This document shows, piece after piece, positions 42,944 through 64,000 of a stretch of DNA of 64,000 nt. The position numbers and the translations under genes were made by a program. Numbering within the stretch: the first letter of the stretch is position 1; each line of letters opens with the position of its first letter. The stretch is taken from contig NC_051093.1 of the NCBI RefSeq assembly GCF_901709675.1, forward strand, positions 8,733,553 through 8,797,552, in the 5' to 3' direction. The notes under the pieces were generated by a model that was given only the letters and a program-made list of their open reading frames with translations, was not told where the DNA came from and ran no database searches. Source of the stretch: Syngnathus acus (lineage: Eukaryota; Chordata; Actinopteri; Syngnathiformes; Syngnathidae).

Positions 42944-45900
42944 AAGGAGGCGGGAAGGAGGAGGGGAAAAAAGTTGGATGTGGGAACTAAGATATGATAA
43001 AGACAGGTGGACTTCTGTAAAGCTACTTTGATCAAATGCTGTTGTCTGGCGTCTCCAACGTGGTTGTTAAGAACGAGGAGGCGCTCCCAAAAAATCTTGC
43101 CCTGTGTGTTAAACCTATTTTGACTGTTATTGTTATTGTAATACCCGCTTAGTGGATTGAATTGTCTCTGATGACTTCTGTGATCGTTTGGGATCCATCA
43201 TTTTTAATGTATATTTTTCGGCCAAAATAATTGCTAAATTTGATCAGAAGCTGTTCCTCGTATGTTGTTGGAAAGAAAAATGAAATGGCAGTTGGTGATC
43301 CTGTTGAAGAGTCACTGATGGTGTTTAGGTCTCAAGTTAGAAACGCCAGACAACATTCATTTATATAAGTATGGATGATTAATATAAACATACAGGATAT
43401 TGATACCACATTGCATGAGGTCACATCATAAAGTACGTCATTGCACATGACCACCTGCTTACTGCCAACTCCACTTAACCTTATTCCAATTTTCATGCAT
43501 TCTAAGCTTTTTGCACTCATCAACACTGGCTGTGAGGCCCACTGTTGAAACTTTAAAAGCATACGATCAAAACCAATATGAAATAGTTGTGTTCAGAAGG
43601 TACCGTTTTTTTTTCAAAACCAAATTTGGTGTGCACACGTGATTTCGTCAGAAATATGGCCCAGCAGTAAATGTTTACATAAATCCATGTAAGAAAATGC
43701 AATAGAACCCTCTGATGCATATCCAGATGGGGTTTTATATAATAAGTCCCCATCCTCCTGCACTTTGGCCAAATAGGTCCATATTGGTGCTGGTTTGAAT
43801 GACAACAGGAAAGAAAGGGTTTGAATGATTTTTTTTTTTACAAAAAGTGTGAAAGTCCAAAAAAGTGTTGCAAACCACCGGCCTGTTTGAGCGACAGTTA
43901 AGAAGTGAAAAACGTGACCTCTTTTTCCTAAATGCTGCTACCACTTGATTGGATCTTATTGGAAATGACCAATATGCTACTTTAATCCATTTCTAGCCCT
44001 ACATAGATTGATATTAATGCAAATCCAATTCAAATATTTTATAGTACTTTCTTTGAGATGGTAGGTGTGCAAATTGCTATGTTGATGAAGCGCTGGATGA
44101 AAACAATCCCATAGTGTCTCTCAATAATAAGGTAGCCAAACTGTGAAGCCATTATTATTTCATCCCTTTTTATACAATCTATGCTTCAGACACTAACATA
44201 CACCATCTTCAGCAAATTGCATGCGTGCTTGTGTAGTTTTCATAGGCATGCTGTTTTATGCCTGGGGATTTGCAGAGCACAAAGTCCAATTTATAGACAT
44301 GACATCTGGTGACCTTCGGACCTGCTAATGAACAAAATGTGCGAAAACATTGGGCTATGCTTGGTTGTGTGATAACGAGAGAACACACACACACAGGGAA
44401 TCATTTTTCATGTGTGAAGCTCATTATCACCCCCAGTTAAAAAGCGGAGTTGTCATTCCCTTCAAAATAAGGAATGATACATATGGGATGGGCATTTGAT
44501 CAACTATTAAAAAGCCATTTTTGAGATATTCTCTTTTTCTCCCTTTCTCTTGCTGGCTGAATGTTCCTTCATGATCATTTTGGCAAGAAAAGGATCAAAT
44601 GTTCCCAATTTTTTTCAATCACTACATCTAGTAATGACAAATGTATTTTTCCCAATCTTCCATTTCTTAAAACTAACCCTCTTGTGTCAGATGCACTAGT
44701 CAATATCAAACAATAAGGAAATATCAGCCAAGACATCTAATGTAATCAAACTACCCATTTTTTTTAAAATTTCCAAACAGGCTGCTATAAAGGTTGACAG
44801 TTGATCGATGTGTATCATTCTACAGATTTTGAACCCAATTGGAAGCGATGATTCTGAAGAACATTTGAAGAACAAAAACAGCACAGGATCCATAAAAGCT
44901 TATTAGAAGTGATGTTTTTGCTCTAGTTTTGTATTCTGGTGATAACACATTGACCATGCTGCAACAACAATGTAGCCCAGATCCAGAATCTGAACTCATG
45001 TGACCTCATATGATTATGCATATGAAGAATTGTTCCATGATGAACACACTTGACTTTCCTGTTTTTGATGAGTTGGATGGAAAACAAGTAGCATTTCTCT
45101 AAATGACAGCGATATTATCCTTAATGATACACGGGGCAGCATTGTCTCATTGAGTCATATGAAAGCACATAACAGTGGGAACACAATATTTATATGCTCA
45201 AATGGTGTATGTTTGAATTGTTTCCACATGTAAAATTCATTTACTGTCAAACCCGATTTGAATAAGATCACAGTCAATATTAGCCTCAAATTTGTTAGTA
45301 TCTATAAATAAGACGCCATTGCCGGATCACATAATGTTGATATGGTTTATTGTTATGGTTTACATTAGATCAGATTAATACAATCTTTACCATTTTTTTT
45401 TTCAGAATATATAGATTTGAACAGGTGAATAGCCAGGGCTGCTGTGGCTTTAGAGTTAAATGTGATACACATACTTTAATGTGAAATGTTCTCCAGCACA
45501 TATGTCACAGAAATGATTACGTTGTACCATGCATATGTAGGAAAGAGTGATTGATGATGTGCAAAAGATATTGTGATTTTTTTTTTTCCTCCAGAATTGA
45601 ATCCACCTGCTTTGGTGCAAAAGACACAAAGAAAGACAATGTTTAAAGGACTACTTATCTTCTGAGAGGACTGGATTTGGAACAGAAGACTTGGTTAACA
45701 CCCCTCCCACTCCTCCCAATCACGTCTCATCAATTATGTGCCATATTTTATCTTGCAACACGTACAAGACAAAAAAAAAACTATTGTGAAATGATGATGA
45801 TAGACTTACCGGTAATATCTTCTTTTTTTCTCCCCCTTCCATTTGTGAAGCATATTGTGTAACAAGAATCTTTGTTCAAGTTTAATGCTACTAGTGTTAC

Positions 45901-46084
45901 CAGAATACTGATGCTGCAGTCTGTTACTTTGTGGATGTATGAATATGTATGCAAGAAAGAACAAAGTGATCAGCTGTTACAAGTAATTTGTATAAAAACA
46001 TTTACAAGCAATTTGGTTTGTACTCATTTAATAGTGGTGCAAACACACTTTGTTAAATTGTAAGTAAATATACAGAACAGTCAT

Positions 46085-46400
46085 TCATTCAACTAGAGCC
46101 TGACTTATAGACACAAAAAACAACTTAATGAAGTTGGGACTGTGTAAAATGTAAATAAAGACAAAATACAATGATTTGGAAATCCCTTTTAACATTTATT
46201 GACTATCAAGAGAAGATATTTAATGTCCAAAGAGATGACAGGTTTTCTTTTTCTAAATATTCTTCCATTTTTAATTTTTCAGGGACGTCCCAGCCTCTTT
46301 CAGCAGGACAATTCCAAGCCAAATTAAGTGAGTACTGGACTGGCCTGCCCAAAAAAGACCAGCAGAGGTCCTCAGAAAACCTTGATGAAACCTTTTAAGC
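46085..46400 (+). mobile_element. internally deleted Tc1-like element remnant
   Basis: The left part has the GCCTGACTTATAGACAC...AACTTAATGAAGTTGGGAC and CAATGATTTGGAAATCCC blocks common in dispersed fish repeats. It is followed by CGTCCCAGCCTCTTTCAGCA plus GGACAATTCCAAGCC. These read SLFQQDNSKPN, the block with the second catalytic Asp of Tc1 transposases, and then ACTGGCCTGCCC. Most of the transposase is missing. Confidence 0.55.
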
Positions 46401-46622
46401 CACGAGGGGCAAAAAGTGAGCTACATGACTCAGCAGCAATGACATCAAGCTAAGGCCTAGTCATAGCTATTAGTCAGCTAGTTTCCAAAAATATTCTCCC
46501 AGCATATTCAGCCATAATGAATCTTGAGAATAACCAATCAAATTATATAATGATTTAATATTCTGTTTTTCTTGAAAACATTGCATAAAATTGCAACGAG
46601 GCATATTGATGTACGTTCTATC

Positions 46623-46628
46623 AATAAA
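46623..46628 (+). terminator. candidate cdk5r1 polyadenylation signal
   Basis: AATAAA is followed about 30 bases later by a GT-rich stretch (TGTGTTGCTGTCCGTGG), a good cleavage-site arrangement, just before the nsf promoter. It implies a 3' UTR of about 3.7 kb. Confidence 0.4.
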
Positions 46629-46890
46629 CGTTTAGAGATGATGAGCGTTGAAACTGTGTTGCTGTCCGTGGTGCTGATACACGCACGGTGAATAGCAGTG
46701 CGCGCGCACATGCAAAAACCTATGCGTTTGGAATCTCAATTGTATTTATTTATTGATTTATTGATTTATGTATGTATGTATTTATTTATTGATTTATTAC
46801 ACATTCATACATGCACGTTTGATGTCCACATGTGAGTGTGTTGGCACGTCAAACAAACCCGCTCAAGTAGGCTGGACCAGAACACGTAGG

Positions 46891-46965
46891 CCAATGGGAC
46901 AAAGTCAGTTGACAAGCTTCCGGTTGGTTCAACCAATCAGAGAAGAGTGCGCTACGCCTTATAAA
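46891..46965 (+). promoter_or_regulatory. nsf promoter: two CCAAT boxes and a TATA box
   Basis: CCAAT at 46891-46895 and 46933-46937 and TATAAA at 46960-46965 lie in the canonical order about 100-170 bases upstream of the nsf ATG. This places the start site near 46990 with a leader of about 70 bases. Confidence 0.65.
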
Positions 46966-47062
46966 GCCATCTGCTGTCGAGCCTCTGTGTTCTTGTCCCT
47001 CCGTCTTATGAACCTGCTCCGACCACCACTACAGCATCACTGATCCACCACAAACCGTGAAG

Positions 47063-56704
<9,642 letters not shown>

Positions 56705-56933
56705 GCTGCCACTATGTACTGGTAAGGTCAACAACAAACAAGACAGAATTTTTCGAATAGCATAGCATAAGCCATTAGAATAGCACCCATAAGGTTGTCG
56801 AGTCTTTTTATACTGCATTTAACAGTTGCACAACCACAAAACGCTAACATTTTTGCTAATGCTACCAAAAAATTTGCATCCATGCTGTGATTCACTTCAC
56901 ATCGGTGTGTTTGCATGAAAATCATGCTTGTAC

Positions 56934-56959
56934 TATTATTATTATTATTATTATTATTA
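56934..56959. repeat. (ATT)n microsatellite
   Basis: Nearly nine uninterrupted ATT units within the nsf 3' region. Confidence 0.9.
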
Positions 56960-56993
56960 AACATAATGTTATTTTTGGATGTTTTGTGCCAAT

Positions 56994-56999
56994 AATAAA
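56994..56999 (+). terminator. nsf polyadenylation signal
   Basis: AATAAA 290 bases after the nsf stop codon. This is the first canonical plus-strand signal downstream. Confidence 0.6.
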
Positions 57000-58954
57000 G
57001 AAGATGAACTGTAACCAGACCATTTTATCTTCATCTACTATTTTACAGTGGTCGCAGCTTTTATGAGTAGAGTGGCTTCAGAAATGCGACAACTAGCCAC
57101 AAACAAGTTGCAATGTGGAAGAGAAGAAGTCATTCCTCTGTCAACCTTTCTAAATAGGCATCTGGTAAAAGACACTATACAACCCCCCTCTCCTTCTTAT
57201 CTCAGCATGTTTCTATCGGCAATATCACCAAAGTATATTTGCCGTCATATCATTGCAATCTACGGGAAATTATACTGTTATGAAATTGTTATCTGTAAAA
57301 ATATTGCTATAGATGATTGTAAAAAAAAAAGTGCTGTTTTGTGCATCTTGGAGGGAAAAAAAAAGCTATCTGTTTTTAGCTTCTTGTGTAGTATGTTGTC
57401 TTGCTAAATTATAGTCAGTATGATACTGTGAGTACAAAGAGACAATAACAAGAGAACGCCATTAAAATGGACATGAATACAGTGCAGATTGCTTGCTTTG
57501 TGCAGGATTCTAGTGACCATGTAGTGGCTAAGAAAAAAGTACTTGTAAGTTGTAAATGTTAAACCTTTGATTCGCTGTAACTTGTCTATGGCTTAAGTCA
57601 GTGTAAGCCCAAAGTATATATTAACACAGACAGTATATTGAGAAAGATTTTTCCCAATTTACTTATGTAAACACACTATGACAGTATGACTTGTTATCCT
57701 TTGTTCTTCCAAAGATTATGACTTTATCAGGTTCGTTCTAGTGGAAGTTGGATTGTTGATTGTCTGTTATGTGCAGTTCAGTGCAGTTTAGTAAAGCTAG
57801 CGTAGATTTGGCATTGTTAGTGTTCAATACAAAAAAAATATCTGCACTTTTAAGATGGATATGAAACTACGGAACAGGAAAAAAAAATAGTGCTAAATTG
57901 TTCTTCATGAAAGCTTGAGCTAATGTCAATTTGTGTGCATGTGTTTGAAGCTAAACGCTGCATGTGTATGCATATGAATGTGTATACGTACACATGGAGG
58001 CTAAATTGTACCTGGGACAAAATGAATATGTATTTGGTTGTATTTTTTTTATGCGTCAATCACTTTGTCACACCAGGCGAATTTCATTTTGGAGTACACA
58101 GATTAAAGACAAATTAACTAATAAATCATGTGTCACCTTTCTAGGTAAAACAAAACGTTGTACCTACTTTGAAAATAAAAAGGTTACGTTCTGGAGCTGC
58201 TTTGCTACAGTCAGCAAAGTATGTCTTGAATCTGTGCAGGGTACAATCAAATTTCAAAAGTATCAAAGCATTCGAGAACTGAAAGTGCTGCTCAGCAAGT
58301 TAACAAATATTAAGTAGCATGGCCCCATTTTTGTCCAGGCTAGTTTGTTTTAATAATTCTGTTGGACCATGAAACAAAATGTCATTTCAGTGACCATTGT
58401 TGGATTTTTTTTTTTCCCGTTAACGCAAGGGTAACAATTTAGCCGATGCGTGTAGTTGTGTATGTGTGATGAAGAATTCACCCACTTCATTCAATTAATG
58501 TTTACTTTATTGTCTTTTAGCCCTTGTGAATTGTATTTACTGCTTAATGTCCAAATTTTAGTTTTCTTCTAACCATTGACAATATGTATGTTGATGTTTG
58601 TGTGTGTGTGTGTAAATATATATATATATTCTATTTCCAGATGTATTATTGCAATAAAAAGCACAGATGCACAGAAATAAATCCTGTTGTGTACTACTTA
58701 ATGAAGTTTGTCCAAACGGAAAGAGGCCAAGTTTCGGTTGGACCCAAGTTCTTGATGACCCATCACACACATTATTTTTTTCCTGACCAGTGCAAATCCA
58801 GCTAGATACTTAATGCATATGCATGCATGTTAGACCAGGAGTTAGTTTTGCATTTGCATGCATACCAGGGTATTTTAAAAAGGGTGATTTGTGCCGTTGT
58901 GGGCGTGACCACAATCAATTCCTGCCAATCAAGGTCTCTCATTGCTGTGCAGAA

Positions 58955-59150
58955 AAGTCAAAGTCAAAGTCTGCTTTATTGTCAATTTCTTCACATGCCA
59001 AGACACAAAGAAATCGAAATTACGTTCCCACTATCCCACATAGTTCACAATATACATACAAGTAAACAACACAAAAAATAAAAACAAGAAGGCACAAACA
59101 ATGAATAAATACGAGTGATGAATAAATAATAAATAAACAACATAATAAAT
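58955..59150. mobile_element. probable LINE 3' tail
   Basis: AAAGTCAAAGTCTGCTTTAT..GTCAATTTCTTCACATGCC..GACACAAAGAAATCGAAATTACG is a sequence that I recall as dispersed in fish genomes as a retrotransposon tail. It is followed by A-rich AATAAATAA repeats. Confidence 0.4.
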
Positions 59151-59229
59151 AAAATGTCTACATATTTTTTATAATCATTTACAATTGATCTGTCTGTTTA
59201 AAAATGAGAAAGTTCCTGAAGCACCAAAG

Positions 59230-59790
59230 TTTTCCTTCATTTCTAAATCCCGTTGCCGGGGTCAAATCTAGCGTCATGTCTCTTTAATTCCGCCGGCATT
59301 CCCAAGGATTTATGAAACCATCGTAGTTCCTTGCTCCACCGCTGGAGGGCAGCTCTGAGCCGAATCATTCATAGCCGAGGCAACCGTGCTCTGTCCTGAC
59401 CGGCATTCGGCGGTCCGTACTGACTGTCACTGTCCAGGCATGGGGGAGGACGCAGCGCATACACACGGACGGCTCGTGGTGGCACAAGCTTTGACACTTG
59501 CGGCCAGCTGGGAGAGGCTCGGACGCCTTTTGATGACACGGTAAATGCACCTCCTTTTTGCTTTTCGTACCGTGTTTTTCCGCCGCGTTTTGGCGTCGCT
59601 GACGCTTCTGCAGGCGATCACGCAGCTTCGATTGCAGCTACGTGGTTTTATGTGCACTCCACCTTCTCGAGATCTTTCAGTGACGCCTGCACTGTGTACA
59701 TTAGGGCCAGTGTGCAAGGTGACCGAGCGCTGTCCTCACGTCAACCCGCCCGCCCGCTCGCTCGGCCTGGCGATGGTAACATGACCTAAA
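59230..59790 (+). promoter_or_regulatory. CpG-rich block, possible promoter and first exon
   Basis: The block is GC- and CpG-rich amid AT-rich DNA. A donor-like ACACG|GTAAATG at about 59538/59539 follows an open stretch from an ATG at 59439. The 33 or so codons before the donor match nothing that I recognise, so a non-coding first exon is also possible. In human the next gene after NSF is a Wnt gene, so this could be the promoter of a downstream neighbour outside the window. That is speculation. Confidence 0.3.
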
Positions 59791-60179
59791 GGGGAATGTA
59801 TAAGAAGCCAAGAGCGCTGACACCAACTCAGTCTGTCACCCACTTGGCGCTTGCTCGTGTATGTATGTGGAAACGCCTTGAGACTCTGGCGTGGATGCAT
59901 ACAACGCAGTATTTTGCAGAATCTAAAATGGGAAATGGCTGAACGTGTTGCATGAGTGCAATGGAAATCCTGCAGCAACAAGTCTACATTTAAAATAAGA
60001 ATGCATGAGTGTAAAAAGTAGTCCATGTTTAAATGCGCTTGCATCGGACAGATGATAGCATTTGTGTATAACTGTAGAAATGTACACGTGTTGCATCCAA
60101 ACAACACTGCAAAAGTGTGCAGTTCATATGGTACATAAAAACATAATGGCCACCTAGCACCATGCTGAAGGTTCTCAAG

Positions 60180-60335
60180 GTTTCTCATTTTCCCCTGACA
60201 GGGTTTTTTTGAGTTTTTCCTTGCCCTTTTGGGAGCTTAAGATCAGATTTGAGAATAATTGCCAATTTTTGTTTATGTGAAGCCCTTTTAGTCTGCTTGT
60301 GATTTAAGGCTATACAAATAAACTTGACTTGATAA
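60180..60335 (+). mobile_element. L2-like LINE 3' tail
   Basis: GAGTTTTTCCTTGCCCTTTT, then GTGATTTAAGGCTATACAAA and TAAACTTGACTTGAT, match in order the 3' end of L2-clade LINEs in fish, including the short terminal repeat. Confidence 0.6.
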
Positions 60336-61328
60336 ATACTGAGAGCTGTTATTAATCATTGGCTTACCTCATTGAGGGGTCTTGTTGAGAGCAGTGTGGG
60401 TACAAAGGAGTGTGTTGTTTTACAGATGCATTTGATCATGTGTTTTGCCTTCAAAAGACCTGAGCGTCTTGTCAGCGTGTGAGAAAACGGGAACGTTGTG
60501 TTTCTCCGTAGGACATTTGGTGCAATTTAATGCAGTCGAGCAACGACAATTCTATAGGGTCGCTTTTGCTAACAGTGTCAGGAAGGTATTCTTTTATTTT
60601 TTGCATTTTTTTTTATTGGAGAGCAATATAAATGTGCTTTCATTTGTGTGTAAATATGCTCACTTCATCATACACACAGATTATTAACCAGAAAATGTGA
60701 TAACCAATGACAATCTGAATAGATGATATTTTGCAATTTTGCAATTTTTTTGGGCAATCCATGCTCACTTCCTTATGCAGGCATCTAAATTGCAGTTGTG
60801 CTACATGCTGGCTGAGTGTTTGGCCTTCTTTGGTGGCAAGCGGACCATGCCTCAAGGATTGGCAAGACAAACACAAGGGCAAGTGAAAATCTGCTTGTCA
60901 CACACATGGTAGCATGTTGACAGAGAAACGTTGCGATAGCAACGGGCCTCTATAAAAAAAATCATGGCGAGCAGTCTCATTGCGGCATGTTAGACCAGAC
61001 CATAATTGACACCTTTTCTTCCATGATTTGATGACTAACATGCTGGACATCTTTTTTTGCCATGTCACAAAAAACTTTTGCATCACAAGAAGACTTTAGA
61101 AGGTTTCACTGCCCTCAGGAAGGAGGCACAATGTGTGTTAATCTAGCCGTGATTTGTCTGGCACAGTGTGTGACATTGGTATTGAGTGGGCATTAATGAA
61201 GGCAGCCAGCTAATGAGATGGGCTGAGCAGAGGATGGAGGAGAAAGTGATTCCGGCCACAAATACTGGGAGCTCCTTATCAACCACTTCTTAATGTCATC
61301 CAATCCACTTGATCTCATATTGCACATG

Positions 61329-61460
61329 CCAGGGCTGGACTGGTCATCAGGCTTATACAGCAGATGCCCGCTGGGCCGGGAACTCTTGGGGCCAGTGTGG
61401 CGAAATTTCATTATTTTTCTGTGTTTTGCTAAAAGAGACTGTCGGCTGGCCCAAGTCCAT
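61329..61460. mobile_element. hAT-like element scrap
   Basis: CAGGGCTGGACTGGTCATCA and the nearby GCTGGGCCGGGAACTC resemble the end of a common fish hAT-type repeat. The opposite end was not located, so no boundary is claimed on the right. Confidence 0.35.
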
Positions 61461-64000
61461 TTTTTTTTGGTCAGTTTAGACCTGCACATTGCTATATATA
61501 AAAGATTATGATCACATCCAGCATACCAAGAGGTCATTCTGTGATATCCTGATTCAATGTAGTGTAATATGATACCAAGCATCAAGTTCCTCAGTGAGCT
61601 CCTGTTTTCTATATTTGCATGATCCAAGAAGCTTTTTTATTTTTTTTTTATTTCCCAAGCCTTTACTGGCTGTTTTACATTTGTGCAACTCTATTTGATC
61701 AATAGATAATAAATACAATAATAGATCATAATTGTGACAGATAATAATTATTATTATAATAATGATAATAATGATAATAATTATAATGTAAATATTATAT
61801 AATTATTTTATTTTTATTGGATTCAATTGTGCTGAGAAGTGTTTTGTCCATGACGCCAACATGAATGTTCACACTTGACTATCTCCAATCTAGAAAAAAT
61901 GGTCCCCACAGCTACATTCCCTCGCCTGTTTGTCGACAAAATGCAAAATAGCTGGAACGCTTAAAATACTCCAATCGCTTATGAATCATATGAATCATGC
62001 ATGTGTTAAACATGATGAACGATGAAATGTGAGTCACACATTTAAGGTCCATTACTGGAGTTAAACGCATGACCAGAGGGAACACTGCGACACATTTCTT
62101 GCTGGTTGAAATGCAAGAAATATTACAGCGCTCCTCTATAAAGTACAATTACAGGAGCTATTTATTATTTTCTCTGAAAAGAAACATCCGACGATGAACA
62201 GATCAAAGTAAAACCACAATTAGGACTTCACCAGTCAAACTATATATACAGCTATGAGGATACATAAATAAATAAATACGTTTGAAGCCCAAAAGCAAAG
62301 GTCAACCTAGAATATAAAATGACAAATGGCATGTTAAAGTATAAATAGTCAGCTTTACTATCTTCTTACTTTTCCATTAAGGTCATTTAAAAGCTGGCTG
62401 GGTTTTAATCGATTCTGGGAAGCATAACTTCTTTGCTAAGTATTTGCTCAGAATTCATGCATACAGGTGCTAAACAGGATTTCACCATTAGTTATTGGCC
62501 CTTTTTATTTATTATGATTCCACTAAGACATCACAATGGGTGAATGAATGAATGAAAACAGGCCAGAGCGCTTTGAAATGATTTGAAGTACGCTTGTATG
62601 TTTACATCTAAAGCCATAATCTCCGCTTTGCATGCCGGCAGCCAGACATGACCTCCTTTGCTGATGTTTTATAGATCAATTTAAGTACTGTGTAAAAACT
62701 TCTAACTTCTGAAAGCTCTTTGAGTGATTTATGGACTGTTCTAATGTGTTTTACTTTTAATGCTACCCTACACTGGCTTGAGCATACTGATGAAGTTTTG
62801 TTTTTTACAGTCCACCATTACCCTGCAAGCATGAATTATAACATGAAGCTGCTCTTGAAGACATTTTTAAACAGCTTTAATTATTGACTTTGTGAACGAG
62901 TGAGCGTGACACCACAGCCCAACAAGTTTTATTTCAATTCCCATTACTGTCTTCTTATGCGTGAGTGAAGAGAAGAGCACAACAACATCTGTTAGTCATT
63001 GGATAGTTTGGCCGAAAATTGAATTTGAGAAAAATATTAAGTTTACACATCCTTGAGTGAAGGAAACATCGTTACCAATTTGCCGCAGATATTACTGTGA
63101 AAGCATCTCGTTACGAGAACATTCAAATCCTCATAAATGGAGTAGAAATAATTTTGTATAAACTGGGAGTGAAAGTCAGATGTGGGGTAAACCTGATGTT
63201 TGTTTAGTCATTTATTTGTTTTTTTAGTTGCTCTGAAGGATTTGCTAAGCTTACAAGGTCAGAGTTGTCCAGGAAATCTGAGCCATGTGATTTTACTTAA
63301 CCTAGAGTCTGAACATTCAGATTGTTACACTATTTAATTTGATCGGATTTTAGATGATCAAGGAAAACAAGGACGCTCACTGTTCATTTCTTTTTCCAGA
63401 AACGAGCGTACGCTCGGGAGGCAGAAATGCAGGCATGAGAATTTTTTTTATTGCAAGGTGAAATGCACTTTTCAACTATAGAGATTTCAAATTGGCACTT
63501 TTTAAAATTTGGATTGATGTTTCAGTAAAAATATTTCTGGGGAAAAAAGCCACAATGTTAGTCCAAGCTAAAACTTCATAAATGTTTTGCTCTTTGAGAG
63601 GAATGACGTTTTATTTCATTTTTGTGTCTGCTATTTGATTATCTGGCTACGTACGCATTTTGCTGCCGTTGCTGTTTACGAAAGACACAAAAAAAAGTAC
63701 GATTTTGAGCTGATCTTTCCTAAACCCTCAAAAAGTAGGGAATAAGATTTGGGCTTTACACTTAAAAGAGATTATCCATGCATATAACACAACCTAAATA
63801 TATATTTATAAATGATATTTACAATTTCAAACGCTTATCTAGCTGTTTACTGACTAATGTTGTCATCAAAACCATACCAACTAAGACCAAGACATTAAAT
63901 AGTGTTAAGACTGAGATGAGACCAAGACTTTTCCTGAGGATTATTTGTCATTAAACAAATTTGACGAGCCATATTCATTCACTGTTAATTACTTCATGCT

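Larger units (their letters stand above)
42944..46700 (+). other. cdk5r1 3' UTR and following non-coding DNA
   Basis: No exon with recognisable homology. AT-rich, low-repeat sequence follows the cdk5r1 stop. Vertebrate p35 genes usually have a 3' UTR of several kilobases, so much of this may be transcribed. A candidate terminal signal is at 46623. A Tc1-like remnant is embedded near 46085-46400. Confidence 0.4.
57010..64000. other. non-coding region downstream of nsf
   Basis: No exon was recognised over 7 kb. It includes possible extended nsf 3' UTR (to about 58.6 kb), LINE tails at 58955-59150 and 60180-60335, a CpG-rich block at 59230-59790, a hAT-like scrap near 61329-61460, and AT-rich low-complexity DNA near 61680-61820. 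The last 2 kb show nothing that I can support. Confidence 0.5.

Noticed and set aside
46171-46398. 75-codon plus-strand open frame that could be an exon
   Set aside because: A different frame of the same DNA reads SLFQQDNSKPN, a Tc1 transposase block, and the surroundings match a dispersed repeat. The open frame is a shadow.
57048-57407. 119-codon plus-strand open frame after nsf
   Set aside because: It lies beyond the nsf polyadenylation signal, is lysine- and poly-A-driven, and has no family match. Better explained as 3' flank.
59427-59717. 96-codon minus-strand open frame
   Set aside because: Basic, Cys/Arg-rich composition expected from CpG-rich DNA. No family features.
61193-61627. 144-codon minus-strand open frame
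   Set aside because: It overlaps a hAT-like repeat scrap and shows no recognisable domain.

Overview
This window is nuclear DNA from a ray-finned fish, most likely a percomorph teleost. It is AT-rich, carries compact spliced genes with GT-AG introns, and has typical teleost repeats: hAT and Tc1 fossils, tRNA-derived SINE pieces, L2/CR1-like LINE tails and microsatellites. Six protein-coding genes can be rebuilt exon by exon with correct splice phases: coa3 (minus, 5161-5590), dlx4b (plus, 17530-20146), dlx3b (minus, 25876-31004), psmd11 (minus, 34383-37330), rpain (minus, 37921-39207) and cdk5r1 (plus, 41604-42943). A seventh, nsf (plus, 47063-56704), has 20 coding exons. As far as I recall, the human orthologues of all seven lie on chromosome 17, so the window is a rearranged block of one ancestral linkage group.

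Layout. 1-5.1 kb is intergenic, with a complete hAT-type MITE and a perfect match to the CTCF consensus. coa3 encodes a small inner-membrane assembly factor for cytochrome c oxidase. About 12 kb without a recognisable gene follow (5.6-17.5 kb), ending in complex non-repetitive blocks that look like conserved non-coding DNA upstream of dlx4b. dlx4b and dlx3b are convergent (tail to tail), the usual Dlx bigene arrangement. The 5.7 kb between them holds TAATTA-rich candidate enhancer sequence, a BED-finger hAT fossil, SINE scraps and a tandem duplication. psmd11 (Rpn6 of the 26S proteasome lid) and rpain (RPA import factor) lie in tandem on the minus strand. cdk5r1 (the p35 activator of CDK5) and nsf (the SNARE-disassembly ATPase) lie on the plus strand. 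From 56.7 kb to the end I see only the nsf 3' UTR, repeats and one CpG-rich island near 59.3-59.8 kb that may be a promoter of an unseen gene.

The genes do not form one pathway. dlx3b and dlx4b are the only functionally coupled pair: sister homeobox genes expected to share enhancers. The observations most worth checking are: an intron that splits the cdk5r1 coding sequence exactly before its CDK5-activating domain and contains a tandem repeat; two 170-bp near-identical MITE copies with perfect 25-bp inverted repeats, in dlx3b intron 1 and nsf intron 12; a perfect 16-bp tandem duplication of the rpain exon 2 splice donor; an unusual predicted C-terminal tail on nsf; and an Asn/Ser/Thr-rich expansion in dlx3b. 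I see no plainly new biological system. The novelty is at the level of gene structure and mobile DNA.
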